Shown here in pieces: positions 55,241 through 64,000 of a DNA stretch of 64,000 nucleotides; positions within the stretch are counted from its first letter, which is position 1, and every line of letters starts with the position of its first letter. The DNA lies in the NCBI RefSeq assembly GCF_963675165.1, contig NC_087381.1, positions 1,302,001 to 1,366,000 on the forward strand, in the 5' to 3' direction. The stretch is from Halichondria panicea. Taxonomy: Eukaryota; Porifera; Demospongiae; Suberitida; Halichondriidae. The translations under genes were made by a program, and so were the position numbers. Below the pieces are notes generated by a model. That model saw only the letters and a list, made by a program, of their open reading frames with translations. It did not search any database and was not told where the DNA came from.

Positions 55241-55823
55241 TCTTGCAGTTCGCTTCTGCAGTTGACTTTTTCAGTTGCTCAATCTCACAATCTCACTTGT
55301 TGCCCAGTGAGTGGGCAGATCAAAGCAATCCAGTGCTCAGTATATGGCATGTTGCATCACTGCCATGGCTACCATATATTGCACTGGATTATATGCACTT
55401 GCACTGTGTGTAAATGCAGTAGATTTCTTTAACCATTTGGGACTTATGCCCCACCATCCCACCTAATAACTCATTTGGTTCGTTTTATAGGCTACTACTT
55501 TTATAACTACTAGTGGGAAGAAAACCTAAAAATTTACTATGGAATTCAGCAAACTAATGAATACACTAAATTCCTTCAAAACACATGTCTTTTATTACGA
55601 TTTATATGACCAGTCAGACGAGTTTAACGTTATTGGGCAACAAATTAGTTATTGCAGGTGCCCTCGTGCAACATGCCATATATTGCACTGGATGACATAA
55701 TGCCCGAGGGCCGCAGGCTGCAGGTCCCGAGGGCATTATATTGCTCCAGTGCAATATATGGCATGTGTTGCACTCTGGCTGGGCAATAACTAATACATGA
55801 CATCAACATGTGCTGATCTGATT
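55241..55823. repeat. Repeat block inserted beside P21
   Basis: A few minisatellite units (TTCGCTTCTGCAGTTGACTT), then sequence absent from the paired region at 38.8 kb. Bases 55,300-55,380 match 20,745-20,840, and 55,640-55,800 are a foldback with TTGCACTGGAT and CCAGTGCAATATATGGCATG arms around a CCCGAGGGC core. No gene. Confidence 0.6.
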
Positions 55824-55901
55824 CTGATCATGTGAGCTGTCCTACCTTAATTAATTAATTAATTAATTAATTAATTAAGGTAGGACAGCTCACATGATCA
55901 G
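55824..55901. repeat. Perfect 78-base palindrome with AATT microsatellite centre
   Basis: From CTGATCATGTGAGCTGTCC to its exact complement, with eight TTAA/AATT repeats in the middle. It could extrude as a cruciform. It adjoins the MITE at 55,906. Confidence 0.9.
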
Positions 55902-55905
55902 TTAA

Positions 55906-56218
55906 TTAATAAGAAACAGGCAAGAGAATAATTATGCTGGCTATAGCTATAGCTATATAGCTGTGTCTAATTCTAATATCTCTGCTGTGTCTGTCTGTGT
56001 TTTATCATGGCACATGCATTTGCAACAACTCAACGGTATACGGGTAATAGGACTGAGATATATGGAGACATTGAATACCCCATTTCAACTATCTGTTGAT
56101 GAAATATTTTCACTCGTGGAGACCTTACAAATAATTGTTCAAACACAGACAGACACAAGAGATGATTAGACACAGCTAGCTAGCCAGCATAGTCATTGGC
56201 TTGCCTGTTTCTTATTAA
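55906..56218. mobile_element. MITE with long terminal inverted repeats, copy 2
   Basis: Same element as 38,503-38,818 in inverted orientation, ends TTAATAAGAAACAGGCAAG. It is part of the second inverted duplication. Confidence 0.7.
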
Positions 56219-56344
56219 GATATATATGTTGATTATGGTAACCTGTTATACAGGCTTGCTATCAGCATTTCTAGGTCCTGCTGTACAATATTTCTATGTC
56301 CTTATAATGCTGTAAATCATATGGAATTGATGTGATCATTGTGA

Positions 56345-56560
56345 TTGAGCAACTGCAAAAGTCAACTGCCAACTGCAAAAGCCAACTGCAAAAGTCAACT
56401 GCAAAAGCCAACTGCAAAAGTCAACTGCAAAAGCCAACTGCATAAGCCAACTGCAAAAGACAACTGCAAAAGCCAACTGAAAAAGCCAACTGCAAAAGCC
56501 AACTGTAAAAGCCAACTGCAGAAGCCAACTGCAAAAGCCAACTGCAGAAGCGTAGTTGAA
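56345..56560. repeat. 13-base minisatellite, long allele
   Basis: About 15 units of CCAACTGCAAAAG with single-base variants. Because 13 is not a multiple of three, each frame cycles every 39 bases, which produces long artefactual open frames on both strands. The inverted counterpart at 38,265-38,385 has about half as many units. Confidence 0.85.
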
Positions 56561-57400
56561 CTGCAGAAGCCCAGGTGAACTGCGAAATGAACCGCAAATG
56601 CAAAATGGAGTAGGTGTATACCTCAGGGCCACCGTACAGATGTCCATGGTACAGGTAGCTTGTACTATGAATAACTAGAACCACTGTTAATCTAACCCAT
56701 TTACAACTTAGTAGTAGTAAACACTCTTTGATCCCTGCATGTTTTGTGTGCGTGTGCTTGCACTTGATAAACCACATTTACAATTCAGACAACCGGTTTC
56801 AAATGCGGTCGTGTAGTTTTAGTGAATCTGATTGGATACTGATCTTCACAATGTGATCCAAGTGGGTGTACACATTTTTGTGCTTCTCACAATTTTTGTC
56901 GCAGTACTTTTCAAGATGGTCCTTATAAAGGGTGGAGGGAGGGCTTTAGGCTGAACACAAGCCAATGTACCCTAGCATGCAGGGTACATGGGACTTGTAC
57001 CCTGGAGTATCCTGAGAGTTTCAATGGATATTCCTTAGTGTCACAGCACATCATGGTACATGTACAGTGCTCTGTACTATCCATCTGCATGTAAGTATCA
57101 TGTTTTAAATCAATTGTAGAGTGTCATACTGAAACGACCCACATACTGCTGGACAAACAAATAAAGCTATCATGCACAGCAGAATGATGACAAGCATTTA
57201 ATTCCTAGTCATGTTCGTACACATAGTCATGTTAGTTTAGACCGGACAAACAAAGAAAGCTATCATGAACAGCTATATAGACACAAAATTAATTATGCCT
57301 CGAGGCGTAGTCATGTGAGGGATATGCTCCTCCTTCTCCTCAACGTGCTTAACAGATGACGAAACTAACAGCCTCCACAGGCTTCTTACCAGTCACGTTT
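56561..57400. repeat. Arm of second inverted duplication
   Basis: Bases 56,561-57,120 are inverted to 37,750-38,264. Bases 57,120-57,400 have a GGACAAACAAA(T/G)AAAGCTATCATG word twice (57,152 and 57,244). No gene. Confidence 0.65.
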
Positions 57401-57404
57401 TGAT

Positions 57405-58010
57405 TCGTTCTTTTTTTTATTTATTTTATTTTATAATAATTCAGCATATAGCATAGGATATACACAATTAGCTAGTAGCTAGATGTAAAGTGCATCCTAA
57501 ACAGAAAATATTTAAACACACTGACAGTAATAATTATTAATATCTTCTATGTTGTACTTACTAACAAGTTTGTTCCATAAAGTTACAGCGTGTGGGAAGA
57601 ATGAGTATTGGTACATTGATGTTCGAAATCTAATTGGTACCAGGGAGAGCCCATTAACTGAATGGCTATTGTAGACAATCTCCCTTCTTTCAACCGGTGG
57701 GTTGGGAAAGTCTATCATGTCATGTAAAATGTTGTACAAGTGGCACATTCTTGCAACTACTCTTCTTGTCTCCAGACTTGTAAGGCCAGATGCTGACAGC
57801 AGTTCTCCCTGCTTTAGATCCCACTGACCCAGACACACTCTCATGGCAAATCTCTGTACTTTTTCCAGGTTTTCTATATCACTTCTATAGTGGGGACTCC
57901 ATACTTCTGAACCATATTCCATATATGTGGCTTTTATATAGTTTTAAGAGAGTGGATGGAGATGCATTGGTTGAGAACCTTCGATAAAGTAGACCAATTA
58001 GTTTTCTTGT
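57405..58010 (-). mobile_element. 3' end of a non-LTR retrotransposon (LINE), decayed
   Basis: The minus strand encodes the conserved C-terminal tail of a reverse-transcriptase ORF: YGSEVWSPHYRSDIENLEKVQ, RRVVARMCHLYNILH, then SFFPHAVTLWNKL and a stop near 57,512 (136 open codons from 57,922). The preceding codons (RRFSTNASPSTLLKLYKSH) are in another frame, so a shift lies near 57,925, and everything further upstream, including the catalytic RT domain, is missing. An A-rich tail in minus orientation (T-rich at 57,410-57,440) marks the 3' end. This 5'-truncated structure is typical of LINE insertion. Similar tails occur in CR1/Jockey/RTE-like elements; I do not assign a clade. Confidence 0.85.
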
Positions 58011-58993
58011 TTTGTTACAAATGGTTTAAAAAAATTTTTTTTTTATTTTTGTTAAAAATGTAATATGAGGGTTGACCCAGATATTCTTTCTCGAGTTATA
58101 ACTTTTACACAGTGAAGGCTAGCTGTTACAGTTTGCAGTCTCTTCAAAGTCTTTCGTAGCTGTACTATAGCGCTAGCTGTTTGCAATAGTGAATTGATCC
58201 ACATGCATACTTTCAATAGAGATCTGCTTTTCTAAATCTTCATATTGCTTGTCAAGAGTGATCATGCATGGCTGTCACAATAATTTATTGCTATACATAC
58301 AGAAACTTCGATATTTGCTGTATACAATCTCGAGGAAGTTTTGTAGGTTTATGTGGACGGTGCTTTAAGTATTATTTAGAACATACAACTTAGCCAAGTT
58401 TTAATCTGTGTGCCTGCGCCTAATGTACTGACCACGTTAACCTCGAATCCATCCAAATGCATTAGCATTGAAATACGCGATTTTGTCTAGGTTCTATAAA
58501 GGATTTAGTGTTGTCACATTGATCTCTATAATTATATAGCAGCCTCGCGTACAGCTTGCCATTTATACAGCTTGACTTGTTAAACCAGTTTTCTACCTGG
58601 CTGCATCTGATCCAACAGTATATAACTGGTCCAGCTGTGTATGTCAACAGACCGTTACTATCTGGCTATTCACTCTCCTCTGACTCAACTAGGCCATAGG
58701 CATCAATATCCTCACTGTCAAGCTGCCTTAAAACCTCGCTAAGATTATCCTACGAAGATCTTGTATCATGTTCATAGCATTTATAAATATTTAGACGAAT
58801 GTTTTAACTTCTACTATTAGTGTATAATTATAGCTAATACGCTTTCTTAAGTGTGCACAGGTTACACAATTAGTATTATTACTTTGTAGGGGATTGCTAC
58901 AGCTATCGTGTTCATATCAATACAGCTGCTATATTATTCAGTTTCTACTCTTGGTTCTAGAGCTAGCTATAGTGTGTAAAAACGAAAACCTGT
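58011..58993. other. Family flank remnants, no gene seen
   Basis: Bases 58,250-58,640 resemble the outer upstream flank of P5/P7 (AGAAACTTCGATATTTGCTGT, CCAGTTTTCTACCTGGCTGC) without a gene attached. Bases 58,860-58,993 match the P5 3' flank at 10,190-10,320. Confidence 0.5.
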
Positions 58994-59079
58994 TCAGCGG
59001 ATGTATAATTCGGTAATCTCAATTGGTATGTCTTCATCGAATGAAGATTGATCAGCACAAATCCTCAACTCGATATCGT
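58994..59079 (-). pseudogene. P22: last 28 codons of a family member
   Basis: The minus strand reads DIELRICADQ, SSFDEDIPIEITELYIR and TGA at 58,994-58,996; closest to P5. It breaks off at 59,080 into sequence paired with 37,560-37,720. Nothing of the rest of the gene is present nearby. Confidence 0.8.
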
Positions 59080-59322
59080 GTGTCTGCTCAAGGTTCGATG
59101 AAGTGCAAGTAAGAGTTTCTATAGGCTTCTTGTCATGGACCAAAATGTGTTGTTCTAGTAACAACTTTTGGGTTGCCTATACACTTGTTCTATAATTTAA
59201 CACCTCATAGTTGTTAATGCTAAACAATACAGGTTGTTACTATACTATACAATTCTCTGCATGGAACATTAATCCCTGGAACATTAATCGTGTAACTTGA
59301 TACGCATGTTCATAAGTATAGG

Positions 59323-59869
59323 ATATACCACACCTATAAGAGGAGGATATATAGGGTGCATATCCTCCGAGTAGGTGTGGCATATCTGACTTATACCACG
59401 TGACCGCAGCACTATAAAAGGACCTCCCCCTAGCAACAATTCAATCACGATGCAGACTGCAAAAAAGAACAAGACTATGCCGGATTTTGCAGCTGTCAAA
59501 GAGCTAGTTGAGCAACATGTTGACTCCTACAGATGCTCAAGAGCTTCCTTGGTCCAAGCGTTGACCATTCGACGTCCCTTACTGGAGTTGCAAGCTCTTC
59601 TTGAATAAAATGTATCTAAACCGCGCCCATGGACCCATGGAAGCTTAGCCATCTTGTTGGAGAGCACCTTCCGTGTTTCTGCCGTCGCTTTGAGTCTTAG
59701 TACCGTCAAGTATGGCTCTTTTCTCTTTGCTTACTTTCTTGAACAAATGAAAAAACAAAAAAAACAACTTGAAAAACTGTGCATGCCTGGGGCTGTATGC
59801 TAATATTCTATATATCCTACAGCTGTTGACCAATGAGATCAATTTGTGGTGACGTAAGTGTAGTATAAT
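59323..59869. mobile_element. TIR element with internal TATA box, copy 3 (least decayed)
   Basis: Ends ATATACCACACCTATAA and inverted ATTATACTACACTTA. Compared with copies 1 and 2 it lacks their one-base insertion and 16-base deletion, so its small frame is open. It adds a few A residues in AAAAAACAAAAAAAACAAC. Confidence 0.65.
59450..59608 (+). CDS. Small open frame inside TIR element copy 3
   Basis: 52 codons from ATG 59,450 to TAA 59,606-59,608, or 43 codons from a second in-frame ATG at 59,477. A TATA box (TATAAAA, 59,413) lies 37 bases upstream of the first ATG, so a transcript would have a very short leader. The peptide (starting MQTAKKNKTMPDFAAVKEL, later RASLVQALTIRRPLLELQA) is basic and looks helical; I recognise no family. 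In copies 1 and 2 it is broken by the same deletion. It may be the first exon of a lost autonomous transposon gene; a second open stretch follows at about 59,660-59,806. Whether it is expressed is unknown. Confidence 0.35.
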   Translation: MQTAKKNKTMPDFAAVKELVEQHVDSYRCSRASLVQALTIRRPLLELQALLE

Positions 59870-60206
59870 ATAGATTATATGAATCAGTGACATAGATTAG
59901 CTCAAAAATGGCAACATAATTATAGTCTTTGTGTACATTTTCAATGTCATAAAATTAATGTTCAGGCGACTGCTGTAAATAAAAATAAGCATGAAAAAAA
60001 TTAGTATGAACAATTTCCACTGATTCAAATAATATATATAATCTATATTATGAACATGCGTATCAAGTTACACGATTAATGTTCCAAATGTATAAAATTA
60101 TAAGCACCGTACGCTATTATTCAGTTTCTACTCTTGAGAGCTAGCTTTTCAGTTTCTACTCTTGAGAGCTAGCTTTAATAAATTATGAATAGAAACGAAA
60201 ACATGT
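59870..60206. other. P23 3' flank
   Basis: Inverted match to the P15 and P20 3' flanks (TGAATCAGTGACATAGATTAG, TTCAGTTTCTACTCTTGAG twice in tandem at 60,120-60,175). No gene. Confidence 0.6.
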
Positions 60207-61680
60207 TCAGCGGATGTATATTTCGGCAATCTCAATTGGTGTGTCTTCATCGACTAAAGATTGCTCACCACAAATCCTCAATTCGATATCGTTTGTAGTT
60301 GGTTGAGGGAGTTGCTTGCAGAACCACGGTGGATTGTTGAACTCACATGCAGCAAGTACTATTACCCCCGCATCCCTGACCATCCCAGAGGGGATCATCA
60401 AGGTAGAATATACGACTAACTGCTTGTCGGCTTCCAGTTTCACAGAAGTAGTCTTGACCAATGAAGGGAGGTACAACACTAGTGTAGGGGAGGTCAGGTC
60501 TTGTGCAAGGACACACATGAGCATCGGATCGAGTTTCATCGACTGCACCAGCAAATGTCCAGATGTGCTGACGAGGCGACTGTCCATAGGTTAGGCTCAC
60601 ACCATCAACGTAAACATCATCAATAGATAAAGCTCTGTTAATGAAATATGGAGTGAAAGCATCCGGAGTATTATTTTGATATGCAATGATTCGACCACAA
60701 ACTTTCGAATACTCCACCCCATAAGTTGAATAGGTAGTAGAAGTACATCTTCGTTCCATTTGGCCACAAGTACGCAATGGTGGTTCTGTCCTGGTTACCA
60801 GTCTCAATCCCTCTGGGCAGCTTTGGTTGGGATCGGTCATGTCAAGGTTGGCTACCCTCATCCATCCTCCTGCAGTGTTGCAGCTACAGCTTGTTCGATC
60901 CATGTCACAGTAGACTTGAACAGGAGAGCTAGTACTGTCAGTGGCAATCCAGTATTCTCCAGACGGTCGGTCTTGAGAGATGTCACTACAAGAGCTTGCT
61001 GGGTTGTTGATTATTCCAGGATAGAATGTCATTGGACCTAACTCCGCAATAATGGACTGTACGTCAATGAGGTCTTCATTTTGCTTGGAAATGTTGCTTG
61101 AAAGAGTTAGGATTGAATTACTGAGTTGACTGAATTAGTTGTTCAGGTCCTCAATGGTAGACTGTACTTGCTTATTAGTACTGTTCAGCTGCTCAGAAAA
61201 GTTGTTTTGAAGGAGTTAAATTGAATCACTGAGTTGAGCTTGTAGTGTTTGAATCTGTTGACTGGATTGGTTGTTCAGTTCCTCGTTCATGGACTGTACT
61301 TGCTTATTGGAACTGATCATTTGGTTCTTCAACTCTATATTGGTGTACACCAGTGCTGCCACAGCTACCAACAGAGACAGAACAAAAGCTATGACGGCAA
61401 GAATTGCAAACCATTTTTTACCGTATTCATTTTTATCCAATTCTTGCCTTATTTTCTTTGTGTTGCTTTTGTTGTCCAAAACAATTTCGGTCGATTTAGT
61501 AGCTTCAGCAGTATTATACGTTATGTACGTAGTGTTGTCAACGGTACTGTACTCATTTTCGTCTGTTTGGGTGGGGCTTTTCTGGTTGGCATTGTGAACA
61601 ATGTTTTCCTGCAATGCAGTGGCTTGTGTTCCTCTTCTGTTGTTAGCATGCACAACATTGTAGGCAACGTTTGGCTCCAT
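60207..61680 (-). pseudogene. P23: FReD-like receptor paralogue, long stalk, several small indels
   Basis: ATG at 61680. Tail (NEYSTVDN, NTTYITY), helix and first stalk block are open for 154 codons to a stop caused by one missing T (TCAATTTTACTC to TCAATTTAACTC). The rest of the stalk has more stops (about 61,136). The ectodomain is open from 61,032 (MTFYPGIINNP) to a four-base insertion, CACAGC to CACATGCAGC in plus orientation at about 60,347, inside TCCEFNN. After it the C-terminus is intact (GEQSLVDEDTP, AEIYIR, TGA 60,207-60,209). Loop GQMERRC resembles P5, while FAGAVDETRSDAH and the C-terminus match P15 and P20, a mosaic pattern. Confidence 0.9.
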
Positions 61681-61757
61681 AATTCACTATTGAAACTCTG
61701 CCACTGGCTCAAAATAGAGAGGCTGTTACTATAATTATAGACTTAGCTGAATGTTGG

Positions 61758-61766
61758 TTTTATATA
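61758..61766 (-). promoter_or_regulatory. TATA box of P23
   Basis: The minus strand reads CTTAGTATATAAAACC about 80 bases before the ATG, preceded by GAGTGCTGCA as in the other copies. Confidence 0.55.
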
Positions 61767-61904
61767 CTAAGTGCAGCACTCGATCAGTATACATGCGTTT
61801 CCCTTCTAGGTTTGTCTAATTGATACTCCTTACTCAGTAGGTGTTTAAGTCATCGATGCGAACAGTTACAGGTTGTAGGAGGCTACCTTATATCCGATAT
61901 TGCA

Positions 61905-62215
61905 TGATTGTTCTGTCAGTTTGAATGATTGTTCTGACAGCTCGCATTATTGTTCTGACAGCTTGGATATTTGTTCTGACCACTCATGATTGTTGACAGC
62001 TTGGATGTTTGTTCTGACCACTCATGTTGTTCTGACACGCAGCTTTGATGTTTGTTCTGACCACTCACGATTGTTCTGACAGCTTTGATGTTTGTTCTGA
62101 CCACTCATGTTGTTCTGACACACAGCTTTGATGTTTGTTCTGACCACTCACGATTGTTCTGACAGCTTTGATGTTTGTTCTGACCACTCATGATTGTTCT
62201 GACAACTTTGATGAT
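61905..62215 (-). repeat. GTCAGAAC minisatellite upstream of P23
   Basis: Tandem units combining TGTTCTGACCACTCA(C/T)GATTG and TTCTGACAGCTTTGATGTT, about 10 in total. It is the same motif, in the same position relative to the gene, as upstream of P14 and P15, but independently arranged. Confidence 0.75.
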
Positions 62216-62599
62216 GATTCATTCATTTGGAACTGTTAGAGTGGTTTAACATAATTATTACCTGATAATTATTGATTCCTGTAGTGCTAAATGAAATAGT
62301 ATAAATGTAGCTAGCTATGCAATGCTCAATATCACTTGAGGGGGCACTGAATTCCTTGGAGTCAAGAGAGTTGACCACACCCGGCTAGTTTACGACAACG
62401 GTAGTTCTCATAGTGATACGCTCATAGTTATGGTTTTCAACTGATGCAGTTCAGCATTAGATTCATTTCCTCTTCTTATTTGAAGACAAAGTTATACAGG
62501 TTATTATAATGCAGTGTGGGAGGCTAACCCATTTTAAGTGCTTAAGTATGAATTTATAGAATTGGGAATTCCTATTAGTTGACTGCAGTACTCTATGTT

Positions 62600-62720
62600 A
62601 TAGTTAGAACATGGGCAAGAGGTATCTATATGTGTTATAGTGTCCCAAAGCTCGAGGGCTTTAGCCCGAGGGATGAGGGACACTATAACCATAGATACCG
62701 AATGCACATGTTCTAACTGA
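62600..62720. repeat. Palindromic foldback with GAGGGC core
   Basis: Arms GTTAGAACATGGGCAAGAGG and CATAGATACCGAATGCACATG with complement in the other half, around CTCGAGGGCTTTAGCCCGAGG. It is the complete relative of the interrupted copy at 1,333-1,800, and like it is followed by ATTGGCT and TATATAAA (62,738-62,785). Right of it, 62,880-63,000 holds irregular repeats of CAGCCTGTA. No gene in 62,216-63,100. Confidence 0.65.
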
Positions 62721-63104
62721 TTTAGATCCCAAAACCTATTGGCTACTAGAAATGCACTAGCTTAGCAACAGTCAACCTATATAAACAACCAACCTAGCAA
62801 CTGCATCATTATTTTTTTGAAAACTACACAGCCAAAAATCCACGGGGCGTATCAGGTCCGTTACATGTCCATTACAGGACGTTTACCACATCCTGATACG
62901 GGACCGTTGGGTAGACACTACTGAACAGGCCGTTCACATACAGCCTGTAAACAGCCCGTACAAACAGCCTGTATTCAGCCTGTATCATACTGTTCTCATG
63001 CACAATTTAATAAGCTAGTATCATGCTTCAAAAGGTCACAATTCAAAGACAAAGAAGACAAGAACAAGATATATATATATATTAATTTCTGTTCAGCTAC
63101 ATTA

Positions 63105-63939
63105 TGTCTCTCATTATCATGTCCGTGTCTTCACATCCCCACGGTGGCACTGCAGATAAAAACAACCAGTTGAACCGTACGTTAACGCCACATAAGTATA
63201 CTAACTTACTGTATTTATATTCGTCTTGTTTTTGTGCACAAAGATAGACTCTGAGGAGAAGAGGCTGGGAATTATACAAAAAATACACCACTGCTTACCG
63301 GCGTACTATGAAGTCAGTGACAGCTTGAAGGGCCGTTCTTCATCTCCGAGATAGCTCGCCAGCTGTACACTAATAATACTTATTCACATAGATTAAACTA
63401 AGTTGCTTACCAGGCAATTGTTGCATTCTCTTTATCATTCGTCTAAAAACTTCAATCTATGAGGCATATAATGTATCACCAAACACATACAAAATAATGG
63501 CACTTACCTAACACACCCACACTCCAACTCGGCATGCCAATAAAGAAATCATTAAATAACATGTGTAACGAGTGCTAAAGATGAAAACAATAAACAAACC
63601 TTGAATTTTGCAACATCTGAAGAAGAGTTAGAAGATTAAAAGAACACACCACTGTGAATAATCTTACCGGCGTACTATGAAGTCAGTCAACAGCTTACAG
63701 TGTGCTGTACACATTACAAGGGCTCTTTTTCATCTCAAAGATATCTCGCAACTGTACACCAATACGCTATTCACACAGATTACATAGTTGCTGAATTTTC
63801 TTACCAGGAAACTGTTGCTTTATCTTTAGTTCATTCTTCTGACAACATCTAGTGTCTACAGAAGCAATAACGTATCACAAAACACAATAGAACAGTGGCA
63901 CTTACGTAATTAGCCCAGACTTCAACTCGGCAGCATTAT
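63105..63939 (-). other. Possible multi-exon transcript with tandemly duplicated exon module
   Basis: On the minus strand, short segments bounded by AG and GTAAG follow each other: 63,939-63,906, 63,855-63,805, 63,751-63,668, then a second set ending at 63,508, 63,456-63,411, 63,362-63,299, then about 63,252-63,210 and a terminal piece 63,157-63,105. The two sets are homologous (offset about 370-400 bases) and both keep the splice-like borders, for example TAGTACGCCG followed by GTAAG. The last two pieces join in frame (LCAQKQDEYKY to MPPWGCEDTDM, stop 63,105), but the earlier pieces contain stops in every joined frame that I tried. This is either an untranslated or noncoding spliced RNA or a decayed gene; its 5' end lies beyond the window. 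Confidence 0.35.
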
Positions 63940-64000
63940 CTAAAGTCAATTTGATCGCGTGTTTAATATGTGAATGCTAGTGAAAGAGAATAACAAACCT

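Noticed and set aside
56345-56660. Repetitive protein-like frames rich in Lys/Gln or in Cys/Ala/Phe/Trp
   Set aside because: They are translations of a 13-base minisatellite, which stays open by periodicity.
57512-57922. Host gene of 136 codons on the minus strand
   Set aside because: The sequence matches the C-terminal tail of reverse-transcriptase ORFs of non-LTR elements, is frameshifted upstream and has an A-rich 3' end.
61905-62215. CRISPR-like array of repeats with spacers
   Set aside because: The genome is eukaryotic, units and spacers are irregular and related to each other, and the same motif occurs singly upstream of other receptor copies.

Overview
The window is animal nuclear DNA, AT-rich and dense in palindromes and small transposons. 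It is almost wholly occupied by one tandemly and invertedly duplicated gene family. The best guess is a demosponge: I know the C-terminal domain of the family (motifs SGEYWI, VQVYCDM, GGWMRVANLDM, NNPPWFCKQLPQPTTDDIE) from uncharacterised proteins predicted in sponges and other early-branching animals. That placement is from memory, not from a search.

I count 23 copies or remnants of the family (called P1 to P23 from left to right). Each complete copy is one uninterrupted reading frame without introns. It encodes a type II membrane protein: a cytoplasmic tail of about 85-100 residues with repeated tyrosine motifs, one transmembrane helix, a stalk, and a secreted-side domain of about 265 residues with 16 cysteines whose beginning resembles a fibrinogen-related domain. 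Four copies are intact (P2, P5, P11, P14). Three more are one or two small lesions from intact (P7, P8, P19). The rest carry multiple frameshifts, nonsense codons, truncations or transposon insertions. Stalks come in three forms: short, medium, and long with repeated glutamine/asparagine-rich blocks.

Layout: 1-20.5 kb holds P1-P8, all on the minus strand; 21.5-49.3 kb holds P9-P20, all on the plus strand; 49.3-53.6 kb is repeats only; 53.6-61.7 kb holds P21-P23 on the minus strand with a LINE fragment; 62-64 kb holds palindromes and a possible spliced transcript unrelated to the family. The strand switch near 21 kb is the centre of a large inverted duplication with arms of about 7 kb (about 11.25-18.1 and 25.0-32.3 kb). 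A second, more scrambled inverted duplication pairs 36.4-39.0 kb with 55.1-61.0 kb. Direct duplications pair 21.1-25.0 with 40.2-45.2 kb, and the 5' parts of P14 and P15.

The shared 5' flank of the copies contains a TATA box about 80-90 bases before the ATG and a conserved leader, so copies are probably expressed alike. The protein framework is nearly invariant while a few loops differ in sequence and length, and loop variants recur in different combinations between distant copies. This is the pattern expected of a diversifying recognition-receptor cluster maintained by duplication and gene conversion; a role in recognition or immunity is inference only.
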